A stretch of DNA of 48,767 nt, taken from the NCBI RefSeq assembly GCF_001613125.1, contig NZ_BDBT01000021.1, positions 1-48,767 of the forward strand, in the 5' to 3' direction. The notes under the pieces are model-generated. The model worked only from the letters and a program-made list of their open reading frames with translations, did not search any database and had not been told where the DNA came from. The DNA is from Nocardia shimofusensis NBRC 100134 (GTDB lineage: Bacteria; Actinomycetota; Actinomycetes; Mycobacteriales; Mycobacteriaceae). Each line of letters begins with the position of its first letter. Within the stretch, counting starts at the first letter, position 1. The position numbers and the translations under genes are program-made. Of this stretch, positions 42,539 to 48,767 are shown in pieces.

Positions 42539-45064
42539 TCACGCGCACAACTCGCCCGCCGCGTTGACGTGCTCCAGGTCTTCGGGCAGTTCCAGCGGAG
42601 TTTCCTTGGACGCGCCCACGGCGGGCAGTCCGGTGATGGTCGCGCCGACGTCGGTCGGGCTCTGCACCACCAATCCGTTCGCCGAGTCGGCGCCGATGAC
42701 GATCTCGACGATGCCGCCCAGATCCTCGTCGATCTCCAGGCTCGCGCCCGGCACCGCGCTCGCGACGGTGGCCGCCTCGGCCTCGTACCCGGAGGAGAAG
42801 CGGACCTTGGTGACCGAGGAGGTGCCACCCTCGAAGTTGGCGGTGTTGTAGATGGAGAAGCCCTCGTTGCCGAACCTCGTCGCCGCGGCGGCCGCCAGGC
42901 CCGAGTAGCCCGAGCCGTTGGAGACCAGCAGGCTGATCGTCTCCGGATCGACCGCGACGTACTCCGGCGGGGTCTGCGGTTCCGGCGGGGTCTGCGGTTG
43001 CGGCTCGTCCGGGGTCTGCTCACCGGGGAGCGGCCGGTCGTCGCGGATCGCGGAGAAGATCGCCTTGATGTCGGTCTCGCGCGGGATCTCGTTGCCGTAG
43101 GAGGTGGTGCCCGCGGTGGGGATGGTCAGGAAGGTGACCGCGCCCGCTTCGACCTTCTGCAGCGAACGACCCAGTCGCAGCAGATCCTCGGGCTTCACAT
43201 TGTCGACGAAGGTGTGCTTGGTGAAGGCGTTGATGAAGCCGTTGAGCTTGCCGGGATCGAGCAGGACATTGCTCGACAGCGCGCCACGCAGCAGCGAGGC
43301 CATGAACCGCTGTTGCCGGTTGATCCGGTCGTAGTCGCTGCGTTCCTCGCCGTAGACGTGGCGCGCGCGCACGAAGTTCAGCGCGGTGTGGCCGTTGACG
43401 ACCTGTTTGCCTGCCTTCTCCAGTACGGTGCCCAGGATGCCGTCCTCGAGCGGCTGGTTCGAGCACACCTCCACGCCGCCGATCGTGTCCACCATCGCCT
43501 CGAAACCCGCGAAATCGATGCCGATGAAGTGACCGATGTTCAGGCCGGTCATCTTGCGCACCACGTTCACCAGGCAGCGGGGACCGCCCAGGGCGTACAC
43601 GGCATTGAGCTTGTCGCCCATCGCCGGGGGGAAGGTCTCGTCGGTGTAGTCGGCATTGTCGTTGTCCCAGCGGTCGCACTGCGGCCGGGTGACGTCGAGG
43701 TCGCGGGGGAACGACACCGCCACCACCCGGCGCCGGTCCTTCGGGATGTGCACGAGCATGACGGTGTCGGCCCGGGCGCCCTCGGCGTCCTCGAGCGTGC
43801 CCGCGCCCATCTTGCCGTTCACGCCCGCGCGGGTGTCGGTGCCGACGATCAGATAGTTCTCGTCGCCGAGCTGGGCGTCGCCGTCGACCACGTCTTCCGG
43901 GTTGCCGTCGAGCGCCGAGACCTGGGTGAAGCTGTTGTTGGTCGACTGCAGGTAGCTCCAGCCGCCGCCGGTGGTCAGCAGGGCGAGCACCGCGAACACC
44001 GCCGCCATCGAACGGCCCATCGTCCTGGCCCTGCGGCTGCGGCGTTGCTTGTTGGCGGCCGCCCGTGACAGTGGAGCGCTGGGCACCGATTTCGGCTCGG
44101 CCCGCGAGCCGCCCTTCGCGTCGCCGCCGCCCTTCGCGTCGCCGCTGCCCTTCGCGTCGCGGCCGCCCTTGCCGCCGCTGTCGGTGCCGCCGCTGTCCGT
44201 GCCGACCGCGGCCTCGAGGTCACGAGCCTTCGTGGCCCTTCCGGGGCGGCCGACCGGCCACCGGCTGCCGCGGCCGGTCTTGTCGTCGGCCACCGGCGGC
44301 AGGACGTCGGTGACCTCCTCGGCCCGTTCCGGCGGCACGGCCTTGCCGGGGGCGCCGCGTTTGCCCCGTGCCGGAGCCGCGAAGGCGACCTGCTGTCCGC
44401 CCGTGATGTCCTCGACGACGGGCGAGGTCCGGCCGCGTCGGGTGGACTCGCCGCGGCCCGGGGGTGTGGCGGCACGACGTGTCGAGGTCGGCTCCGCGGC
44501 GGCGCCACGCCGCGGCGGGGGTGGCTCGGCGGGGGCGGTTCGGCGGGTCGCGGCGGGGTCGGCCGAGGCGGCGCGACGCGCGGGGGGACTGTCGGCCGCA
44601 GGAGCGCGACGGGGCGCGGCCGGTGGCTCGGCGGGAGCGGAATGCCGCGACGACGGTGCGCCGGGCGGGGTGGCGCGAGGCGCGGGGGACGCGCCCGCGG
44701 TCGGGGGCCGGGAGGCCGGGATATCGGGAGCACCGCGACGCGGCGCGGCCTCGGGATTGCGCGCACCGGACACACCGCGTGGCGGCGTGGCGGCGGGGGG
44801 ACGAGCGGGCGCAGCCGGGTCGGCGTCACGCCGGGCGGATCGGGCGCCGGCGGGATCGGCGCGGCGGCGCCGCGAGATGCGCTCGCTGTCGACCTTCTCG
44901 ACGAGATCCTGAACGGTCAGCGGGGCCGCGTCGTCGTCGGTCTCACCGTGCCTCGAACGCCGTGAGGTCCAGACGCCCTCCTGCTCGTCCTCCGCCGCGG
45001 GAGTGCGCTCCCACGGGGCACGACCTCCGGGCCGCTGGGCATGCCCGTGCCGATCGTCACCCAC
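42539..45064 (-). CDS. LytR-CpsA-Psr (LCP) family ligase with long cytoplasmic domain
   Basis: 841 residues. A disordered Pro/Ala/Arg/Gly-rich cytoplasmic part (about 1-350, with DSGGTDSGG and DAKG repeats) precedes one membrane helix (about 353-375), an LCP catalytic domain (about 405-650; NYLIVGTDTR, ADTVMLVHIPKDRRRVVAVSFPRDL, INRQQRFMASLL) and a C-terminal LytR_C domain (about 715-810; SLLVSNGSGYSGLAA). LCP proteins of mycolata join arabinogalactan or other polymers to peptidoglycan. The LCP arginines and aspartates expected for pyrophosphate lipid binding are visible. GTG at 45064 is chosen (VGDDRHGHAQRPGG); a frame open to 45118 is less family-like. Rv0822c-like by position. Confidence 0.88.
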   Translation of the reverse strand: MGDDRHGHAQRPGGRAPWERTPAAEDEQEGVWTSRRSRHGETDDDAAPLTVQDLVEKVDSERISRRRRADPAGARSARRDADPAAPARPPAATPPRGVSGARNPEAAPRRGAPDIPASRPPTAGASPAPRATPPGAPSSRHSAPAEPPAAPRRAPAADSPPARRAASADPAATRRTAPAEPPPPRRGAAAEPTSTRRAATPPGRGESTRRGRTSPVVEDITGGQQVAFAAPARGKRGAPGKAVPPERAEEVTDVLPPVADDKTGRGSRWPVGRPGRATKARDLEAAVGTDSGGTDSGGKGGRDAKGSGDAKGGGDAKGGSRAEPKSVPSAPLSRAAANKQRRSRRARTMGRSMAAVFAVLALLTTGGGWSYLQSTNNSFTQVSALDGNPEDVVDGDAQLGDENYLIVGTDTRAGVNGKMGAGTLEDAEGARADTVMLVHIPKDRRRVVAVSFPRDLDVTRPQCDRWDNDNADYTDETFPPAMGDKLNAVYALGGPRCLVNVVRKMTGLNIGHFIGIDFAGFEAMVDTIGGVEVCSNQPLEDGILGTVLEKAGKQVVNGHTALNFVRARHVYGEERSDYDRINRQQRFMASLLRGALSSNVLLDPGKLNGFINAFTKHTFVDNVKPEDLLRLGRSLQKVEAGAVTFLTIPTAGTTSYGNEIPRETDIKAIFSAIRDDRPLPGEQTPDEPQPQTPPEPQTPPEYVAVDPETISLLVSNGSGYSGLAAAAATRFGNEGFSIYNTANFEGGTSSVTKVRFSSGYEAEAATVASAVPGASLEIDEDLGGIVEIVIGADSANGLVVQSPTDVGATITGLPAVGASKETPLELPEDLEHVNAAGELCA

Positions 45065-45204
45065 CAACGAACCTCGCTTTACTTCTTTGCTGTCGCTTGG
45101 GCCGAGCTCGACCAGCACGAAACGATTTCGCCAATGATAACGATTCCGCCACGGTCAGGCAGTCCGGTGCGAAATCGGCTACGCCGCAACAACGTTTCCG
45201 CAGA

Positions 45205-46347
45205 TCAACCGCCGCTGTGCATGACATCGGCCGCTGCCGGGACCGCTGGATCGTCGGGATCGTCGAGCCAGCCGTGCGGCAGCGCCACCTTGCCCGGCGA
45301 GCCCTGACGCCCGCGCGGACCCTCCGCGTGCCGGGGGAAAGGCGCCCCCGGATCCAGTTGCCCGATCAGATCGCCGAGTTGGTTCAGGCTCGACACCGTC
45401 GCGAACGAACGGCGCAGATCGGCGCCGACCGGGAAGCCCATCAGATACCAGGCCATGTGCTTGCGCAGATCGCGCATCGCCTTGTCCTCGCCGAGATGCT
45501 CCGACAGCAACGCTCCGTGCCGGTAGAGGATCTCGCCGACCCGCCCGAGGTTCGGCGGCGCAGGCAGCGGCTCACCGCGCAGCGCGGCCTGCAGTTCGGC
45601 GAACAGCCATGGTCTGCCCAGGCATCCGCGCCCGACCACGACGCCGTCGCACCCGGTCTCGTCCATCATCCGCACCGCGTCCTCGGCGGCGAAGATGTCG
45701 CCGTTGCCCAGTACGGGGATGGTGGTGACCGCTTCCTTGAGCCTGGCGATGGCCGACCAGTCCGCCTGCCCGGAATAGCGCTGGGCGGCGGTGCGCGCGT
45801 GCAGCGCGACCGCCCGGGCGCCCTCGCCCTCGGCGATGCGGCCCGTGTCCAGGTAGGTGTGGTGCTCGTCGTCGATGCCGATACGGAACTTCACCGTCAC
45901 CGGCACGCCGGCCGGTTCGGCGGCGGCGACCATGGCGCGCACGATGCGGGCGAACAGCGCCCGCTTGTAGGGCAGCGCCGCGCCGCCGCCGAGCCTGGTC
46001 ACCTTGGGCACCGGGCAGCCGAGGTTCATGTCGATGTGATCGGCCCAGCCCTCGCCGACGATGATGCGCACGGCCTCGCCGAGCGTTTCCGGGTCGACGC
46101 CGTAGAGCTGCATCGAACGCGGATGCTCGTCGGCGTCGAAGGACATCATGTGCAGCGTCTTCTCGTTGCGTTCCACCACCGCGCGGGCGGTGATCATCTC
46201 GCAGACGTAGATCGACGTCGGGCTGCCGAACTCCCGGCACAGCTTGCGGAACGCCAGATTGGTGATGCCCGCCATCGGCGCGAGCACAACCGGCGGGTCG
46301 ACCGGATACGGGCCGATCCGCAGCGTGGTCTTCGCCTCGGTAGTCAT
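45205..46347 (-). CDS. dus: tRNA-dihydrouridine synthase
   Basis: 380 residues, FMN TIM-barrel. Motifs: VVLAPMAGITNLAFRKLCREFG, SMQLYGVDPE, IDMNLGCPVPKVTRLGGGAAL with the catalytic Cys in NLGCP (about residue 111), VKFRIGID, ALHARTAAQRYSG, VLGNGDIF and GVVVGRGCLGRPWLF. It reduces specific uridines in the D-loop of tRNA using NADPH. ATG at 46347 has GGAG nine bases upstream; GTG at 46353 is only three bases from it. The C-terminal tail is Pro/Asp-rich. Confidence 0.95.
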   Translation of the reverse strand: MTTEAKTTLRIGPYPVDPPVVLAPMAGITNLAFRKLCREFGSPTSIYVCEMITARAVVERNEKTLHMMSFDADEHPRSMQLYGVDPETLGEAVRIIVGEGWADHIDMNLGCPVPKVTRLGGGAALPYKRALFARIVRAMVAAAEPAGVPVTVKFRIGIDDEHHTYLDTGRIAEGEGARAVALHARTAAQRYSGQADWSAIARLKEAVTTIPVLGNGDIFAAEDAVRMMDETGCDGVVVGRGCLGRPWLFAELQAALRGEPLPAPPNLGRVGEILYRHGALLSEHLGEDKAMRDLRKHMAWYLMGFPVGADLRRSFATVSSLNQLGDLIGQLDPGAPFPRHAEGPRGRQGSPGKVALPHGWLDDPDDPAVPAAADVMHSGG

Positions 46348-46438
46348 CGTCACGGTCTCCAGTGTCTCATCACCGCGCCCACGGCAGGCCGGACGCCCGA
46401 ACCGGGTGTAGGACGCGCCACACGCACGACAGACGAGA

Positions 46439-46468
46439 GCACCGCCTCCGGAAGCCCGGCGGCGGTGC
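46439..46468 (-). terminator. Probable terminator of desA1
   Basis: GCACCGCC and GGCGGTGC form the outer stem with an inner CCGG/CCGG part; on the minus strand TCTCGTC follows. It starts 26 bases after the desA1 stop. Confidence 0.55.
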
Positions 46469-46493
46469 CCTGGGTCGTGCGAGTGCGCGGAGA

Positions 46494-47459
46494 TCAGCCC
46501 GCGGTCGCCCCCGTGAGTTCGCGCTTCTTCGCCTCGCGCGCCAGCATGCGGTCGCGCTGCTCCTCGAATTTGACGACGTCCTGGGACAGCTTCTCCAGGA
46601 AGGCGGCCAGCCGCTCGCGGGTCTGCTCACCGCGCGCGGTGAAGTCGTTGCGTTCGAAGATGTCCCACTTCTTGAGCACCGGCTGCACCACCTCTTCGAG
46701 ATGCTGACGCAGGTCGTAGATGCCGTGCTTGGCCATCAGCACGCCGTTGCGGCGGAAGTTGGGCATGCCCGCGCCGGGCATCTGGAAGTTCTCCAGGATC
46801 AAGGTGATCGCGTCGAGCGCCTGGTCGGGCACCAGATCCAGGGCCGCGCCGCACATGTTGCGGTAGAAGATCATGTGCAGGTTCTCGTCCGCGGCCACGC
46901 GCTGCAGCATGCGGTCGGCGATGGGATCGTCGCAGACCTTGCCGGTGTTGCGGTGGCTCACGCGGGTGGCGAGCTCCTGGAAGGTGACGTAGGCGACCGA
47001 GTGCAGGAAGCCGGCGTCGGCGTCGGCGGGGGAGGCGAAGCCGTTGGTCATGTGGATCATGCGCGCTTCTTCGAGCGCGACCGGATCCACGCCACGGGTG
47101 ACGACCAGGTAGTCACGCATGACGATGCCGTGGCGGTTCTCCTCGGCGGTCCAGCGGCCGACCCAGGTCCCCCAAGCGCCGTCCTGCGAGAAGTTCTCGG
47201 CGATCTCCCGGTGGTAGGAGGGCAGATTGTCCTCGGTGAGCAGATTGGTGATCATGGCCGCCTTGGCGACCTCGCTCAGCTTGGACTGCTCGGGATCCCA
47301 GTCCACGCCGCCGAGCGCCGCAAAATTGCGCCCCTCGTCCCACGGGACGTAGTCGTGCGGATGCCATTCCTTGGCCAGAGAGAGGTGACGGTTGACGTTC
47401 TCCTCGGCAACCGGCTCCAACTCCGTGAGCAGCTCGAGTTGAGTCAGATCCCTTGCCAT
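46494..47459 (-). CDS. desA1: Acyl-ACP desaturase DesA1-like
   Basis: 321 residues, ferritin-like diiron desaturase. Metal-binding motifs: EENRHG (about 106-111) and DENLHM (about 191-196). The WTAEENRHGIVMRDYL and FQMPGAGMPNFRRNGV segments are typical of DesA1/DesA2, which introduce double bonds into long acyl-ACP for mycolic acid precursors. ATG at 47459 has AGGG upstream at about nine bases. The 555-base upstream region holds a palindrome that could be its operator. It lies next to dus as in M. tuberculosis (Rv0823c/Rv0824c). Confidence 0.95.
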   Translation of the reverse strand: MARDLTQLELLTELEPVAEENVNRHLSLAKEWHPHDYVPWDEGRNFAALGGVDWDPEQSKLSEVAKAAMITNLLTEDNLPSYHREIAENFSQDGAWGTWVGRWTAEENRHGIVMRDYLVVTRGVDPVALEEARMIHMTNGFASPADADAGFLHSVAYVTFQELATRVSHRNTGKVCDDPIADRMLQRVAADENLHMIFYRNMCGAALDLVPDQALDAITLILENFQMPGAGMPNFRRNGVLMAKHGIYDLRQHLEEVVQPVLKKWDIFERNDFTARGEQTRERLAAFLEKLSQDVVKFEEQRDRMLAREAKKRELTGATAG

Positions 47460-47536
47460 GTATCAGCCCTTCATAGTCTGCGTGCGCTCTTGCAGGTTGT
47501 TTGTCGGAGCGGACCGTGCCCGATGCGGCCATACCT

Positions 47537-47548
47537 TACGGCACCGTA
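47537..47548 (-). promoter_or_regulatory. Candidate operator palindrome upstream of desA1
   Basis: TACGG-CA-CCGTA, about 80 bases before the desA1 ATG. The flanks ACC and GGT extend it if one T is bulged. In mycobacteria the TetR-type acyl-CoA-responsive regulator MadR binds a palindrome upstream of desA1/desA2; this could be its counterpart, but I do not remember the exact consensus well enough to claim a match. Confidence 0.4.
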
Positions 47549-47945
47549 GGTGTGATACGGAACGCTATCGGCGGTGTGGACCCGAAGTGCGGACCGAAGT
47601 CCCCACGCCGGACGACGATGGTCCCCGCGACGGCATTGCCGCAGGCTGCGGCCACTCCGAGTGTATGCCCGACCGGGCGGCGAGTGGGCTGGAAGCCCCG
47701 CGCCGCGACCCTCGTTCCCGTCTCTATCGGCACGGCGGCCGATTCGTTAGCGCCGGGTCCGCGTCGAAGGGGAAACGGCGACTGTGCTGGGCCGACGGCG
47801 GTGCCCGGCCGCGCGGGCATCCGGCGCGCGGCCGACGGCCCCCTGTGTCTGTTCACGCCCCGGCTCCGGTAGCTCTGTGTCGATTCACGCCGTGCCTGAT
47901 CAGCCCGATTACCGATTTTCCGCCGGGTGTCGTCTCGTGCACGCA

Positions 47946-47982
47946 CAACGGCCTGTCCGCCGATGCGGTGGGCAGGCCGTTG
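47946..47982 (-). terminator. Hairpin terminator after the DUF937 gene
   Basis: CAACGGCCTG pairs with CAGGCCGTTG (10 bp), extended on the inside by further partial pairing; no T-run. Confidence 0.65.
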
Positions 47983-48014
47983 CCGGCCTCCCGGCGCCGA
48001 GGCCGGGATCGGTT

Positions 48015-48619
48015 TCAGCGCTTGCCGCCGAGCAGCCCGCCGAGAACGTTGCCGAGCGCCCCGCCCGCGTTCTCGGCGATGGCCTTCCCGATCACGGCAC
48101 CGATGCCGCCGTTGCCGGCGCTGCCGCCGATGAGCCCGCCGAGGATGTCGCCGAGCGCGCCGCCCGCGGGGGCCGGGGCCGGCGCGGGCGCCTGGGCCTG
48201 CGGCGCGGCATTGCCGCCCAGCAGCTGCTTGGACAGGTAGGCCAGCACGATCGGCGCGAGGATCGGCAGCAGCTGGGCGACGAGCTGGTTGCCGCCGGTG
48301 CCCTCGGTGGCACCCAGCGCGCTGATGACGGGTTCTTCTCCCCGCCGAAGACCTTGTCCACGATCTTGGCGCCGTCTGCCGCGTCGACCTTCTCGATGTC
48401 CACCGAACCTGCGCCGGCCACCAGGCTCGGATCGTGCTTGTTCAGCGCGCCCATCAGCGCCGCCGCACCCTCCGGCTGCGTCGCGTTTGCCCGCAGCCCG
48501 CCGAGCAGGGTCGGCAACGCGGCCTGCACGGCCGTGCGCGCGGTGGCTTCGTCCACACCCAGCTGGTCGGCGATCTGGGTGACCGGAACGTTGGAAAGCA
48601 GTTCGTCGAAGGAAGTCAT
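48015..48619 (-). pseudogene. DUF937/YidB-like gene, frameshifted
   Basis: The start MTSFDELLSNVPVTQIADQL (ATG at 48619, GGCGGAG upstream) is a DUF937 N-terminus and continues in one frame to KIVDKVFGGEKN. The rest of the family (PVISALGATEGTGGNQLVAQLLPILAPIVLAYLSKQLLGG, then a Gly/Ala-rich tail with LGDILGGLIGG and LGNVLGGLLGGKR) is in another frame. Removing one base near 48335-48345, in the GGGGAGAAG stretch, would restore an intact protein of about 200 residues. Both halves look well preserved, so this is either a very recent mutation or a sequencing error. Function of DUF937 proteins is unknown. Confidence 0.75.
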
Positions 48620-48649
48620 CGGCTCCGCCTGTGTAGAAATAAGCCACGA

Positions 48650-48696
48650 GTATGCCCGTGACGTCCCCACAGTAAAGGAAAACCCGTCGGGCATAC
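48650..48696. repeat. Inverted repeat between DUF937 gene and the rightward gene start
   Basis: GTATGCCCG (48650-48658) and CGGGCATAC (48688-48696) are perfect 9-base arms 29 bases apart, lying in the promoter region of two divergent starts. Candidate paired operator or paired promoter element. Confidence 0.45.
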
Positions 48697-48704
48697 CCTG
48701 TTTC

Positions 48705-48767
48705 ATGGTTGCTGCGACGATGCCGAAACCCCTCTCTGTCGCGCGCGGTGAGAGCGCCGGGGGGACC
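48705..48767 (+). CDS. Partial CDS, start of a rightward gene at the window edge
   Basis: ATG at 48705 opens a frame to the end of the window (21 codons, beginning MVAATMPKPLSVARGE). TACCCT ends five bases before it, near the leaderless spacing, and it is divergent from the DUF937 gene. Product not identifiable. Confidence 0.35.
   Translation, partial: MVAATMPKPLSVARGESAGGT

Larger units (their letters stand above)
47460..48014. other. Long intergenic region between desA1 and the DUF937 gene
   Basis: Two leftward genes flank 555 bases. Frames here are Arg-rich and not family-like (one open to 136 codons on the minus strand looks spurious). Visible elements are a palindrome at 47537-47548 near the desA1 promoter and a hairpin at 47946-47982 after the DUF937 gene. 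The rest, about 47560-47940, shows nothing I recognise. Confidence 0.5.

Noticed and set aside
47536..47946. 136-codon minus-strand frame in the desA1 upstream gap
   Set aside because: Arg-rich, no ribosome site or -10 hexamer at its start, and it overlaps the candidate desA1 operator.

Overview
The window is high-GC actinobacterial chromosome. Mycothiol synthase MshD, a DesA1-type acyl-ACP desaturase, an LmeA-like envelope lipoglycan factor, GlnR, DUF3073 and DUF1416 proteins and a LytR-CpsA-Psr (LCP) protein together point to a mycolic-acid-containing member of the Mycobacteriales. Nocardia is my best guess from protein style; this is inference, no search was run. I see no rRNA, tRNA, CRISPR array, prophage or insertion sequence. 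From memory, the gene order follows the M. tuberculosis neighbourhood that runs from the ptrB and purS/purQ genes through purL, purF, purM, pabC, sseC2-cysA2-thiX, glnR, mshD, phoT, phoY2 and dus to desA1, with local insertions.

Layout. 1-3140: start of a leftward gene (partial), oligopeptidase B, a DUF2334 protein. 3140-4320: gene-poor stretch with a predicted 21-residue ORF and a hairpin, then an MBL-fold hydrolase. 4443-5353: purS-purQ. 5343-6901: an AmiC-like binding protein without signal peptide, divergent from a MarR regulator. 6978-9583: M18 aminopeptidase and a GT87 mannosyltransferase-like membrane protein, overlapping tail to tail. 9944-12238: purL. 12335-14718: a membrane alpha/beta hydrolase and a CPBP protease. 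14870-16686: a sterol-carrier-like protein and a DUF3533/YhgE-type membrane protein. 16831-19630: purF and purM. 19943-23209: DUF3073, asparaginase II, MOSC and YgfZ-type folate protein, all leftward. 23414-24331: pabC-like aminotransferase. 24514-30829: cydABDC, encoding cytochrome bd and its assembly ABC exporter; CydC carries an unusual Gly-Ser tract. 30815-31412: a candidate structured RNA with a tiny ORF, followed by a decayed Uma2 nuclease gene. 31441-35583: nitrobindin with a coupled 31-residue membrane peptide; a sulfur operon (DUF4395, cysA2, sseC2) headed by a polycysteine leader peptide; thioredoxin and LmeA. 35800-42435: glnR, mshD, pstSCAB and convergent phoU. 42539-47459: LCP protein, tRNA-dihydrouridine synthase, desA1. 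47460-48767: long intergenic region, a frameshifted DUF937 gene, and the start of another gene.

Functionally, PurS, PurQ and the small-type PurL form the three-part FGAM synthase, and PurF and PurM are the first and fifth steps of the same purine pathway. GlnR (nitrogen), PstSCAB/PhoU (phosphate) and the polycysteine leader (cysteine/sulfur) put three nutrient-response systems within about 8 kb. Many genes start directly after a TANNNT hexamer with a 6-8 base gap, the arrangement expected for leaderless mRNAs, and this was used to choose starts.

The most interesting non-standard items are the structured element at about 30850-31070, the polycysteine leader at 34182-34268, the CydC Gly-Ser extension, the 31-residue membrane peptide coupled to nitrobindin, and the isolated 21-residue ORF at 3493.
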